A stretch of DNA of 64,000 nucleotides from UBA10649 sp963842725 (GCA_963842725.1 CAWJHN010000004.1:1054001-1118000), one strand, 5' to 3'. Numbered from the stretch's first letter, positions 42,905 through 51,282 are shown. Numbers and translations: made by a program. The notes: a model not told the origin generated them from the letters alone.

Positions 42905-43577
42905 GCGCGTACGTCGGCTCGCGGCGCTTCACCACGGCGATCACGCGGTAGGTGACCGGCAGGAGTACGACCTCGAGAAGCGTCTTGTAGGCGTAGCCGA
43001 CGAGCACGTAGTTCCAGAACTCCGCGCCGGTGATGATCCCGTAGAAGGCGATCGTGCAGAACACGAGCGTGTCCGCGAACTCGCCGACCGCGGTCGAGCC
43101 GATCAGCCGCAGCCACAGTGCACGTTCGCGGGTCCGCTCCTTGATCCTGACCAGGACGTAGGCGTTGAGCAACTGGCCGACCAGGAACCCGCACACGCTC
43201 GCCAGGACGATCCGGGGCACGAACCCCAGGATCGACTCGAAGGCCTCCTGGTTCGCCCAGCCGTCAGCGGGCGGCGAGAGCTGGACGAGCCAGAACGTGA
43301 CCGCAGCAAGGATCGACATCGCGAAGCCCAGCAGGATCGCGCGCCGTGCGGCCCGAAGGCCGTACACCTCGCTGAGGATGTCGCCGACGATGTACGTCAG
43401 CGGGAACAGGAAGGCGCCTCCGTCGGTGATGATCGGCCCGAAGGCGATCAGCTTGATCGCGCCGATGTTCGAGATCAGGAGCAGCCCGACGAAGATGGCG
43501 ACGACGCTCGGGTACAGACCCGAGCCGACGGACGCGAAGTGGACGCGGTCGTCGCTGCCCGCGGCGCGACCCGTCAT
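42894..43577 (-). CDS. yhhQ: Queuosine precursor transporter (YhhQ/QPTR family)
   Basis: A 227-residue membrane protein with about six helices and family marks ALLISNIGAIKLI-like start (LLLISNIGAIKLIAF), ITDGGAFLFPLTYIVGDILS, EVYGLRAARRAILLGF and STAVGEFADTLVFCTIAFYG. YhhQ imports preQ0/preQ1 or queuine. It faces tgt tail to tail, a meaningful pairing. Its ATG overlaps the stop of a 23-codon leader ORF (ATGA); no Shine-Dalgarno of its own is evident, so translation may depend on that leader. Confidence 0.92.
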   Translation of the reverse strand: MTGRAAGSDDRVHFASVGSGLYPSVVAIFVGLLLISNIGAIKLIAFGPIITDGGAFLFPLTYIVGDILSEVYGLRAARRAILLGFAMSILAAVTFWLVQLSPPADGWANQEAFESILGFVPRIVLASVCGFLVGQLLNAYVLVRIKERTRERALWLRLIGSTAVGEFADTLVFCTIAFYGIITGAEFWNYVLVGYAYKTLLEVVLLPVTYRVIAVVKRREPTYALND

Positions 43578-43645
43578 CGGGCCTCGGCCCGGACGCGGTC
43601 CCGGCGCGCGCGGGGGGACCGCGGCGTCGACGACTTCGTGCTCAT
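43574..43645 (-). CDS. 23-residue leader ORF coupled to yhhQ
   Basis: The ORF has a very good ribosome site (GGAGGG, five bases before ATG) and ends in TGA inside the yhhQ start (ATGA). The peptide is Ser/Thr/Arg-rich, beginning MSTKSSTPRSPRARR. TAGGGT on the same strand at 43671-43666 would give a transcript starting about 14 nt before it. It may simply deliver ribosomes to yhhQ; a sensing role is untested. Confidence 0.5.
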   Translation of the reverse strand: MSTKSSTPRSPRARRDRVRAEAR

Positions 43646-43724
43646 GGTTCCCTCCGACGACGTGAACCCTAGTCGACGAAGTCGGGTGGGAGGCGTCACC
43701 GCCGGACCGGGCGGCCGGCCGGGG

Positions 43725-43876
43725 TCACGGCCAGTTGGCCGTCACCGTGCCGTAGGACTGCACCAGCGTGTTGTAGCGGCCGGTGTCGGCGTGTGCGGTG
43801 TTCCTCAGGGTCTTCCAGCTGGTGCGCGTGCCTGGGGGGTTGGCCGCAGGGATGGAAAGGCACGGAGTCGGTCTTG
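43725..43876 (-). pseudogene. Gene remnant next to tRNA-Arg
   Basis: Directly after the 3' end of the tRNA, the minus strand is open for about 45 codons with a coding-like ending (TSWKTLRNTAHADTGRYNTL and then QSYGTVTANWP before a TGA). It has no start of its own; the reading only extends by passing through the tRNA. This looks like the C-terminal piece of a gene truncated at the tRNA end. I do not recognise the family. Confidence 0.4.
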
Positions 43877-43949
43877 CGCCCCCGGCAGGATTCGAACCTG
43901 CGACCTTCGGTACCGGAAACCGGCGCTCTATCCCCTGAGCTACGGGGGC
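43877..43949 (-). tRNA. tRNA-Arg (anticodon CCG)
   Basis: The 73-nt minus-strand sequence folds as a cloverleaf: acceptor GCCCCCG/CGGGGGC, D-arm GCTC...GAGC, anticodon loop TTCCGGT with CCG at 34-36, T-arm GCAGG-TTCGAAT-CCTGC, discriminator G. Position 27-43 (C/A) does not pair. CCA is not encoded. It reads the CGG arginine codon, common in this GC-rich genome. Confidence 0.95.
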
Positions 43950-44020
43950 TCGGGCCTGCACAGGCTACCAGCGAGGTGTGGCGTGCACGACGCGTGGGAA
44001 CGGTCGGCAAGGATGGGCCC

Positions 44021-45031
44021 ATGAAACAGCGGTTCCGGTACCTCGTCGCCTGGGGTACCCGGCTGGGCGGTGACTACACGCGCTATCGCGCCTCGCTCGC
44101 GGCGGGCGGGCTCGCGTACTTCGTGGCACTGTCCCTTGCTCCGGCCGCCGTGGCCTTCGGCATGATCGCGGGCGTCTTCCTCGACCCGAGCGACGTGCGG
44201 TCGGCGCTGGAGGACCTCGCGGCGCGGACCCCGGGAACCGTCGGCAACGTCCAGCCCGTCATCGATGCGCTCGTGAGCATGGTCGAGGGGGCGTCGGCCA
44301 CGGCCTTCACCGTGACGACCGTCGTCAGCCTGGTGATCGCCGTCTACGCGGCGTCGAAGGTGGTCTACGGGGTCCGCATGGCCCTGAACACGGTCTTCGG
44401 CGTCGTCGAGGTCCGCAGCGGCCTGGTCGAGCGGGCTTTCTCGGCGGTCTTCACCCTCGTCGGGCTGGTCATCTGCGTGGGCGTCGTGGTGCTGCTGACG
44501 TTCGTGCCCCGCATCCTGCAGTGGCTGGGGATCACGGGCATCACGACCACGACCGGCAACTGGCTCCTCGACTGGCTCGTCGTGCTGTTGCTGGTCTTCG
44601 TCGGCGTTCGCGGGATCGTTCGTCGCGGCCCCAACGGGGGAGTCCCGGTGCCGTGGAGGTCTCTCGGCGTGGCTGCGGCCACGGTGTGGATCGTCGCGGT
44701 CACGGCCGGCGTCGGGGTGTATGCCTCGTTCTCGTCGAGCCTTGGTGCCGCCGTTCTGCTGCTCGGCACCGCCGTGGTGATCCTGCTGTGGCTCTACCTG
44801 TGCTTCGTGGGGCTGCTCTGGGGCGCCATCATCGAGGCGGACCGTCAGCGGTCAGGACGAGAACCAGCGCGGGGGGCCGGCGATCAGGCCGGTGACGAAG
44901 GCGGCGACGGCCCCGCCGAACCCCATGTCCAGGGCGTCCGTGAAGGGCGTCAGAACGCCGAGGACAAACATCCCGCCGCCCATCGCGACGCCCGCGAGAC
45001 CGGCGAACGCGAGGCGCCCGCCGCCGGATGA
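44021..45031 (+). CDS. YihY/virulence factor BrkB family membrane protein
   Basis: A 336-residue protein with six membrane helices in the YihY pattern: RASLAAGGLAYFVALSLAPA, AFTVTTVVSLVIAVYAASKV, AFSAVFTLVGLVICVGVVVL, WLLDWLVVLLLVFVGVRGIV, ATVWIVAVTAGVGVYASF and VVILLWLYLCFVGLLWGA. The family has no proven function (earlier called RNase BN wrongly). The last ~65 residues after IIEADRQ are Gly/Glu/Arg-rich and lie entirely opposite a converging gene, so the natural stop was probably lost. AAGGAT lies six bases before the ATG. Confidence 0.82.
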   Translation: MKQRFRYLVAWGTRLGGDYTRYRASLAAGGLAYFVALSLAPAAVAFGMIAGVFLDPSDVRSALEDLAARTPGTVGNVQPVIDALVSMVEGASATAFTVTTVVSLVIAVYAASKVVYGVRMALNTVFGVVEVRSGLVERAFSAVFTLVGLVICVGVVVLLTFVPRILQWLGITGITTTTGNWLLDWLVVLLLVFVGVRGIVRRGPNGGVPVPWRSLGVAAATVWIVAVTAGVGVYASFSSSLGAAVLLLGTAVVILLWLYLCFVGLLWGAIIEADRQRSGREPARGAGDQAGDEGGDGPAEPHVQGVREGRQNAEDKHPAAHRDARETGEREAPAAG

Positions 45032-45148
45032 CCCGTCCGCCGGCACCGGAGCCGACTCCTGGCGCTTCGCCGGGGTGCCCGGCGCCGACGGCTTCGCGCT
45101 CGTCGCGTCGATCTCGCGGAGGAGTCGTTCGATCTCGTCGTCGGCCAT
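44852..45148 (-). CDS. Small membrane protein, function unknown
   Basis: A 98-residue protein: an N-terminal soluble part (ADDEIERLLREIDATSAKPS) and two predicted helices (RLAFAGLAGVAMGGGMFVLG and MGFGGAVAAFVTGLIAG). It overlaps the YihY reading frame on the other strand by 180 nt. Its amino-acid composition and helix pattern are more protein-like than the opposing YihY tail, so I take it as real. No family recognised. Confidence 0.6.
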   Translation of the reverse strand: MADDEIERLLREIDATSAKPSAPGTPAKRQESAPVPADGSSGGGRLAFAGLAGVAMGGGMFVLGVLTPFTDALDMGFGGAVAAFVTGLIAGPPRWFSS

Positions 45149-45277
45149 GCTGCCATTGTGACGCATCGCCGCCTCGCCCCGCGAGGGAGAGGCCGGCGGA
45201 ATGGGGGTTTGGATCGACGCGTTCGGGGGCATCACGCTGCTGTCAGCGTCCTGGTCGGGGGACCGGGCCTGACAAAG

Positions 45278-45311
45278 CGAATGGCCCCCGCCGGTTGGCG
45301 GGGGCCATTCG
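45278..45311. terminator. Hairpin terminator of the cold-shock gene
   Basis: CGAATGGCCCCCGCC and GGCGGGGGCCATTCG form a perfect 15-bp stem with a GGTT loop, 16 nt downstream of the csp stop on the minus strand. Confidence 0.8.
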
Positions 45312-45326
45312 ATGTCCAGCGGCCGG

Positions 45327-45530
45327 TCAGGCGATGCGGACCTTGTCGGCCTGGGGTCCCTTGGGGCCCTGGACGATCTCGAACTCGACGGCCTGGTTCT
45401 CGTCCAGCGAGCGGTAGCCGTCGGACTGGATTGCCGAGTAGTGGACGAACACGTCCGGACCACCGTCGGCCTGGGCGATGAAGCCGTAGCCCTTCTCAGC
45501 GTTGAACCACTTAACGGTCCCTTGAGCCAT
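45327..45530 (-). CDS. Cold-shock protein
   Basis: A 67-residue single cold-shock domain with both RNA-binding motifs, KWFNAEKGYGFIAQ (RNP1) and DVFVHYSAI (RNP2). It acts as an RNA chaperone; actinobacterial CspA-type proteins of this kind are often abundant at normal temperature. The start at MAQGTVKWFN follows the family. The 270-nt gap upstream contains its leader and promoter and the argS promoter; no other gene is visible there. Confidence 0.95.
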   Translation of the reverse strand: MAQGTVKWFNAEKGYGFIAQADGGPDVFVHYSAIQSDGYRSLDENQAVEFEIVQGPKGPQADKVRIA

Positions 45531-45791
45531 GATGCACATTCTCCTTACGGAACGTCATGCCGAACGGTTGCCCGACATGCGGCCTAGCCGTTCAAACCTT
45601 CGTTCCGGATCTGTGCTCGTGCTCAGAGACTCAGATGCCCGCTCTGGGGGCGCGCATCTCAGAACGGTGGTGCTGATCTGGCCTTGCCTGGCGAGATCAT
45701 AACCCCTGAGGCGTTCCCGAGGAACAGGTATTCGCCGAGAACGGGCCACCTCCGGGGAGGTCCGTGTGGCGGTTCGCACCAGGCCCATCGG

Positions 45792-45797
45792 TAGGCT
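45792..45797 (+). promoter_or_regulatory. -10 box TAGGCT, leaderless start of argS
   Basis: TAGGCT, six bases, GTG at 45804. Confidence 0.55.
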
Positions 45798-45803
45798 CGT
45801 CGG

Positions 45804-47462
45804 GTGACTCCCGACCAGCTCGCCGCTGCCGTGACCGACATCGTGACCACCCTGGCAGCCGAGGGCGCAGTCACCGTCGACGAGATGCCGGACGTGCGGA
45901 TCGAGCGGCCGAAGTCGCGTGATCATGGCGACTACGCGACGAACGTCGCCCTGGCCCTGGCCAAGCAGGCGGGTGTGCCTCCGCGTGAGCTGGCGCAACT
46001 CCTCGCCGATCGCCTCGGCCGGATTCCCGGGATCGCGAGTGCCGAGGTGGCCGGACCCGGCTTCGTCAACGTCCGCTTGGACAGTGCCACGCAGGGGGAG
46101 CTCGCCCGCACCGTCGTGGAGGCGGGGCCGGCGTGGGGGCACGGCACGGCAATGGCGGGGCGGGTCGTCAACGTCGAGTTCATCTCGGCCAACCCGACCG
46201 GTCCGCTGCACCTGGGCCACACGCGATGGGCGGCAGTGGGCGACGCCATAGCCCGAGTGCTGGCCGCGGCCGGCGCCACCGTGGCGAAGGAGTTCTACGT
46301 CAATGACCGCGGCGTGCAGATGGACAAGTTCGGCGCATCGGTCATGGCTGCGGCCAACGGCCGGCCGGTTCCCGAGGACGGCTACCACGGGGGCTACATC
46401 CTCGACCTGGCTGCCGCCATCGTCATCGCGCGACCCGACATCACCGACCTGCCCGCGGACGAGCAGCTCGTGGCGTTCCGCGAGGCGGCGTACGCACTTC
46501 AGATCAAGCAGCAGCGTCAGGTGCTCGAGCTCTTCCGCACGCATTTCGACGTGTGGTGCTCGGAGCGCTCGCTGTACGAATCGGGTGCGGTCGAGCGCGG
46601 CCTGCGGAAGCTCGTCGAGCAGGGGCACGTGTACGAGCTCGAAGGTGCGACGTGGCTGCGGACCACTGACTTCGGCGACGACAAGGACCGGGTACTGATC
46701 AAGAAGGACGGCGAGTACACGTACTTCGCCGCGGACACCGCCTACTACGTCGACAAGCGGGATCGCGGCTTCGACCTCAACATCTACCTCCTCGGGGCCG
46801 ATCACCACGGCTACGTCAACCGCCTGCGCGCCGTCGCTGCCTGCGCGGGAGACGACGCCGATGACACCATCGAGGTGCTCATCGGGCAGCTCGTGAAGAT
46901 AACGCGGGGCGGCGAGGAGGTCCGGCTCTCCAAGCGCGCCGGCACCATCGTCACGCTGGACGACCTGGTGGAGGAGGTCGGCGTCGATGCCGCCCGCTAC
47001 ACGCTGTCCCGCTACCCCGTCGACTCGCCGCTGACGCTGGACCTCGAGGAGATCACGCGGGCGACGAACGACAATCCCGTCTTCTACGTCCAGTACGCGC
47101 ACGCGCGCATCGCGTCGGTCCTTCGCGGCGCCGCCGACCTCGGCATCGACTGGCCGGCGGCCGGGTTCGATCCGTCGTGCCTTGACCATGAGCGCGAGAA
47201 CAACCTGCTCGGGATGATCGGGGAGTTCCCGCGGATCGTGGCGAGCGCGGCCGAGCTTCGGGAGCCGCACCGGGTCGCCCGCTACCTGGAGGATCTGGCC
47301 ACGGCCTACCACCGCTTCTACGACGTGTGCTGGGTGCTGCCGCGCGGCGATGAGGAGGTCTCGAGCCTGCACGTGGCCAGGCTGTGGCTGTGCGCGGCCA
47401 CGCGCCAGACGATCGCCAACGGCCTCGGCCTGCTTGGGGTCAGCGCGCCCGATCGCATGTAG
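45804..47462 (+). CDS. argS: Arginyl-tRNA synthetase
   Basis: A 552-residue class I synthetase with the Arg-tRNA-synthetase N-terminal additional domain (~1-90), the HIGH-type motif in EFISANPTGPLHLGHTRWAA, the KMSKS-equivalent region VRLSKRAGTIVTLDDL and a DALR anticodon domain at the end (VARYLEDLATAYHRFYDVC). It charges tRNA-Arg and is the first gene of the conserved argS-lysA-hom block. Confidence 0.96.
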   Translation: MTPDQLAAAVTDIVTTLAAEGAVTVDEMPDVRIERPKSRDHGDYATNVALALAKQAGVPPRELAQLLADRLGRIPGIASAEVAGPGFVNVRLDSATQGELARTVVEAGPAWGHGTAMAGRVVNVEFISANPTGPLHLGHTRWAAVGDAIARVLAAAGATVAKEFYVNDRGVQMDKFGASVMAAANGRPVPEDGYHGGYILDLAAAIVIARPDITDLPADEQLVAFREAAYALQIKQQRQVLELFRTHFDVWCSERSLYESGAVERGLRKLVEQGHVYELEGATWLRTTDFGDDKDRVLIKKDGEYTYFAADTAYYVDKRDRGFDLNIYLLGADHHGYVNRLRAVAACAGDDADDTIEVLIGQLVKITRGGEEVRLSKRAGTIVTLDDLVEEVGVDAARYTLSRYPVDSPLTLDLEEITRATNDNPVFYVQYAHARIASVLRGAADLGIDWPAAGFDPSCLDHERENNLLGMIGEFPRIVASAAELREPHRVARYLEDLATAYHRFYDVCWVLPRGDEEVSSLHVARLWLCAATRQTIANGLGLLGVSAPDRM

Positions 47463-47469
47463 CGTCCAG

Positions 47470-47534
47470 CCGTCGACCTTGAGGTTGGCGGCGATCCGCT
47501 GCGCGGATCTCGCCGCCAACCTCAAGGTCGACGG
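47470..47534. repeat. Very long hairpin between argS and lysA
   Basis: The arms 47470-47499 and 47503-47534 pair over 30 bp with a single 2-nt bulge (TC at 47510-47511) and a 3-nt loop. Unlike a normal terminator it has no T-run and is far longer than needed. It lies between the argS stop and the lysA -10 box. It could be an argS terminator or a palindromic repeat element. Confidence 0.75.
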
Positions 47535-47542
47535 CGGTGGCC

Positions 47543-47548
47543 TAGCCT
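47543..47548 (+). promoter_or_regulatory. -10 box TAGCCT, leaderless start of lysA
   Basis: TAGCCT, six bases, ATG at 47555; it lies directly after the long hairpin. Confidence 0.55.
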
Positions 47549-47554
47549 TGCGCT

Positions 47555-48970
47555 ATGCGCGCGCATCCCGCTGGACCCCTCCATGCCGACGTCGTCTCCG
47601 ACCACGCCTCACTCACCCGGCCGGCGTCGTCCGAGCAGCTCAATCGGCTGGCCGCTGACGTATGGCCGACCTCGGCGCGGCGAAATGCCGACGGGGCCCT
47701 CGAGATCGGCGGGGTCGACGTCCGCGATGCGGCGGTGCAGTTCGGCACGCCTCTGTTCCTGTTCGACGAGGTCGACCTGCGTGATCGCGCCCGTCGCTAC
47801 CGCTCGGCGTACCTCGACGCCGGAGCGCGCATGGTCTACTACGCGGCGAAGGCCTTCCTGACGACCGCGGTGGCGCGCTGGGTCACGGAGGAGGGCCTGG
47901 GGATCGACGTTGCGTCGGGTGGAGAGCTGGCCGTGGCGCTGCGGGCAGGCGTCCCTGGGGACAGACTGCTGCTGCACGGGAACAACAAGTCGATGGCTGA
48001 GATCGAGGCGGCCGTCGCAGCGGGTGTGGGGCGCATCGTCGTCGACTCCTTCGAGGACGTTGTCCGCATCGCCGACGCCGCGGCGCGCGCGGGTGTCGTC
48101 CAACCGGTGCTCGTCCGGGTGACGGTCGGGGTCGAGGCGCACACGCATGAGTTCATCGCCACCGCGCACGAGGATCAGAAGTTCGGCCTGTCGCTGTCCG
48201 CCGGAGCGGCCGACGAGGCTGTCCGCCGCATCATGAAGCTGCCCAGCCTCGAGTTGCTCGGACTGCACTCCCACATCGGGTCCCAGATCTTCGACGCGGC
48301 AGGCTTTCAGGTCGCGGCGGCCCGTGTCGTGTCCCTGGCGCAGAGGCTCTGGGACGAGCAGGGCATCGAGGTCGAGGAGCTCAACCTGGGCGGTGGCATG
48401 GGCATCGCCTACGTGGAGACGGACGACCCACTCGACGTGGGCGACATGGCGCACCAGATCGGCGACATCGTCGGCAAGGAGTGCGCCGCCGCGGGGATCC
48501 CGATGCCGGCACTCGCGTTCGAGCCGGGTCGGGCGATCGTGGGTCCCTCTGCGGTGACGGTGTACGAGGTGGGCACGGTCAAGCCCGTCGCGCTGGACCG
48601 CGGCGCCGTCCGCACCTATGTGTCGGTCGACGGCGGCATGAGCGACAACATCCGCACGGCGCTCTACGACGCCGAGTACACCGTGACGCTCGCCTCCCGC
48701 GAGTCCACCGCGGAGCCGGTCCTGTGCCGGGTCGTGGGCAAGCACTGCGAGTCGGGTGACGTGGTCGTGCGTGAGGCCTGGCTCCCCTCCGACCTGGCGG
48801 CGGGGGACCTGCTGGCGGTGGCCGCGACCGGCGCCTACTGCCGGTCGATGGCGTCGAACTACAACTACCTGCCCCGGCCGGCCGTCGTCTCGGCGGACGC
48901 CGGCCGGTGCTCGGTGGTGCTGCGTCGCGAGACGATCGAGGACCTCCTCGCGCTCGACCCCGGAGCCTGA
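47555..48970 (+). CDS. lysA: Diaminopimelate decarboxylase
   Basis: A 471-residue fold-type III PLP enzyme that makes lysine from meso-diaminopimelate. PLP lysine in MVYYAAKAFLTTAVARW; LGLHSHIGSQI; phosphate loop LNLGGGMGIAY; substrate-binding EPGRAIVG; the active-site Cys in VVGKHCESGDVV; and the end GAYCRSMASNYNYLPRPAVV. Its start six bases after TAGCCT indicates its own leaderless promoter rather than read-through from argS. Confidence 0.96.
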   Translation: MRAHPAGPLHADVVSDHASLTRPASSEQLNRLAADVWPTSARRNADGALEIGGVDVRDAAVQFGTPLFLFDEVDLRDRARRYRSAYLDAGARMVYYAAKAFLTTAVARWVTEEGLGIDVASGGELAVALRAGVPGDRLLLHGNNKSMAEIEAAVAAGVGRIVVDSFEDVVRIADAAARAGVVQPVLVRVTVGVEAHTHEFIATAHEDQKFGLSLSAGAADEAVRRIMKLPSLELLGLHSHIGSQIFDAAGFQVAAARVVSLAQRLWDEQGIEVEELNLGGGMGIAYVETDDPLDVGDMAHQIGDIVGKECAAAGIPMPALAFEPGRAIVGPSAVTVYEVGTVKPVALDRGAVRTYVSVDGGMSDNIRTALYDAEYTVTLASRESTAEPVLCRVVGKHCESGDVVVREAWLPSDLAAGDLLAVAATGAYCRSMASNYNYLPRPAVVSADAGRCSVVLRRETIEDLLALDPGA

Positions 48971-48979
48971 CCCGCGAGA

Positions 48980-49037
48980 CGACCCAGATGGTCGCGAAAA
49001 GCGCTGTGAAAGCGGGTTTTCACGACCTTCTGGGTCG
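48980..49037. terminator. Hairpin between convergent lysA and aquaporin genes
   Basis: Arms 48980-49000 and 49017-49037 pair over 21 positions with two mismatches and enclose a small loop; the stem contains an AAAA/TTTT end. It is placed to stop transcription from both sides. Confidence 0.65.
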
Positions 49038-49059
49038 CCTCGACGTGGGCTGGTGGGGG

Positions 49060-49806
49060 CTACTCGCGCTCGGCGCCCGCGACCAGTGCCTCGGGCTCCT
49101 CGGAACTGGACTTGGTGATCATCCACATCGCCACGGCGAGAAGGGATCCGACCAGCGGAGCGAGGATGAACAGCCATACCTGGCCGAGGGCGTCGCCGCC
49201 TGCGAACAGCGCCGGGCCGAAGGAGCGTGCGGGGTTGACCGAGGTGCCGTCGAGCGGAATGCCGACGAGGTGGACCAGCGTGAGGGTCAGGCCGATGGCG
49301 ATCCCGGCGAAGCCCGGGGCCGCGACCCGCTCGGTCACGAGCAGGATCACCATGACGAACGCGCCGGTCAGGAGCACCTCGAGGACGAACGCGCCGACCA
49401 TGTTGATGCTTCCGTTGTCGTAGGAGTTCGTGCCGAGGCCGCCGCTGTAGTCGGTGACGCCGAAGGACGACACGAACAGCTTGAGGACGCCGCCCGCGAG
49501 GATCGCCCCGAGGAACTGGGCGATCCAGTAGCCGACCGCCTCGTTCGTGGGCATCCGCCGGCCCAGCAGCATGGCGAGGGTGACGGCCGGGTTGACGTGG
49601 GCGCCCGAGATGGGTCCGAACGCGTAGGCGATGCCCAGCAGCACCAGGCCGAAGGCGAGCGCTACGCCCACCACGCCGTTGCCGGGACCCTGCCCCTCGA
49701 CGCCGACCTTGGCGGCGATGCCGAACACCGCCGCGCCGACGGCCAGGAAGACGAGCAGGAAGGTGCCGATGAACTCGGCGGCGAGCTTTCGGGCTGCGGT
49801 ATTCAT
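49060..49806 (-). CDS. aqpZ: Aquaporin (MIP family, AqpZ-like)
   Basis: A 248-residue channel with six helices and both NPA boxes: ISGAHVNPAVTLAML and LDGTSVNPARSFGPALF. The arginine after the second NPA and the histidine in LTLVHLVGIPLDG fit the narrow water-selective filter rather than a glycerol channel. It interrupts the otherwise conserved lysA-hom order seen in mycobacteria. Convergent with lysA. Confidence 0.92.
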   Translation of the reverse strand: MNTAARKLAAEFIGTFLLVFLAVGAAVFGIAAKVGVEGQGPGNGVVGVALAFGLVLLGIAYAFGPISGAHVNPAVTLAMLLGRRMPTNEAVGYWIAQFLGAILAGGVLKLFVSSFGVTDYSGGLGTNSYDNGSINMVGAFVLEVLLTGAFVMVILLVTERVAAPGFAGIAIGLTLTLVHLVGIPLDGTSVNPARSFGPALFAGGDALGQVWLFILAPLVGSLLAVAMWMITKSSSEEPEALVAGAERE

Positions 49807-49980
49807 GGGGCTACCTCCGTGAGGGCCGACGGTTCACATCGGTCGATTTGTGGGGCTATGGTCCCGCGCGGGCGCCAGTATTCCGGTAAGGCGCGCGGTG
49901 CGCGAACCGGGTTGGGCACCAGGGTGGGCGACCTGAGAGGCTGTGCCCTGTCACATCCCCAAACGCTATGAGGAGCTCGC

Positions 49981-51282
49981 ATGTCGTCCCCTGAGCCGGC
50001 GCGGCCACTGACCGTTGCCCTACTCGGCGGCGGGACGGTGGGATCCGAAGTGGCTCGCCTGATCACCGAGAACGCGCATGACCTGCAGGAGCGGGTCGGT
50101 TGCCCGGTCGTTCTCGCGGCGGTGGCGGTCCGCGACCCGTCGCGTCCGCGGCCCGGGATCCCCGCGGGCCTCCTCACGTCCGATGCGCAGGCGGTCGCGG
50201 CCAGCGGTGCGGACATCGTGGTCGAGGTCATGGGCGGCATCGAGCCAGCCCGGACGCTGATCCTCAGCGCCATGGAGGCCGGATCGAGCGTCGTCACGGC
50301 GAACAAGGCACTCCTCGCGGCGGACGGGGCCACCCTCTACGAGGCGGCCGGACGCAACGGAGTCGACCTGTACTTCGAGGCCGCGGTGGCCGGCGCGATC
50401 CCGCTGCTGCGCCCGCTGCGCGAGTCGCTCTCGGGCGACCGGGTCACGCGCGTGCTCGGCATCGTGAACGGGACGACGAACTTCATGCTCACCAAGATGG
50501 ACGAGGAGGGCGCCGAGTATGCCGACGTCTTCGCGGAGGCGGCCGAACTGGGCTACCTCGAGGCGGATCCCAGCCTCGACGTCGACGGGCACGACGCCGC
50601 GGCCAAGGCGGCGATCCTCGCCGAGCTCGCCTTCCACACCCGCGTGACGCTCGATGACGTCTACTGCGAGGGCATCTCCCAGGTCACGTCGGCGGACATC
50701 CGCGCCGCCCAGCAGATGGGCTTCGTGATCAAGCTGCTCGCGGTGGCCGAGCGCACCGACGCGGGGGTGATCGTGCGCGTGCATCCGACCATGCTGCCTC
50801 GGAGCCACCCCCTCGCGAGCGTTCGAGGCGCCTTCAACGCGGTCTTCGTCGAGGCCGAGGCCGCCGGCGAGGTCATGTTCTACGGACGTGGCGCGGGAGG
50901 TGCGCCGACGGCGAGTGCCGTCCTGGGCGACGTCGTCACGGCGGCCCGCAACCGGGTCAGTGGCGGTCTCGGGCCGGGCGAGAGCACCTACAGCAACCTG
51001 CCCCTGCTGCCGATCGGGGCGGCCATGACGCGCTACTACGTCAACCTCGACGTCGCCGACCGTCCCGGCGTGCTGGCGAGCATCGCGTCGGCGTTCGCGG
51101 AGAATGGCGTCAGCATCCAGGTCGTCCGTCAGGACGGCCACGGCGAGGAGGCCGGCCTGATCGTGCGTACGCACCGAGCGACCGATGCGGCCCTCCGCAC
51201 GACCGTCGAGCACCTGAGCCAGCTCGACACGGTCAAGCGGGTCCATGGAGTCATGCGTGTCGAGGGTGAGGCGGGGGCGTAG
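49981..51282 (+). CDS. hom: Homoserine dehydrogenase
   Basis: A 433-residue enzyme of the aspartate pathway: NAD(P) loop VALLGGGTVGSEVARLI, VVTANKALLA, catalytic region GIVNGTTNFMLTKM and LEADPSLDVDGHDAAAK, and a C-terminal ACT domain (NLDVADRPGVLASIASAFA) that in related enzymes gives threonine feedback control. GAGGAG precedes the ATG. It opens the hom-thrC-thrB operon, 2 nt before thrC. Confidence 0.96.
   Translation: MSSPEPARPLTVALLGGGTVGSEVARLITENAHDLQERVGCPVVLAAVAVRDPSRPRPGIPAGLLTSDAQAVAASGADIVVEVMGGIEPARTLILSAMEAGSSVVTANKALLAADGATLYEAAGRNGVDLYFEAAVAGAIPLLRPLRESLSGDRVTRVLGIVNGTTNFMLTKMDEEGAEYADVFAEAAELGYLEADPSLDVDGHDAAAKAAILAELAFHTRVTLDDVYCEGISQVTSADIRAAQQMGFVIKLLAVAERTDAGVIVRVHPTMLPRSHPLASVRGAFNAVFVEAEAAGEVMFYGRGAGGAPTASAVLGDVVTAARNRVSGGLGPGESTYSNLPLLPIGAAMTRYYVNLDVADRPGVLASIASAFAENGVSIQVVRQDGHGEEAGLIVRTHRATDAALRTTVEHLSQLDTVKRVHGVMRVEGEAGA

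Noticed and set aside
43725..43961. A 78-codon minus-strand ORF spanning the tRNA-Arg
   Set aside because: Its first half is the tRNA gene itself; only the part after the tRNA 3' end looks like protein, and it has no start.
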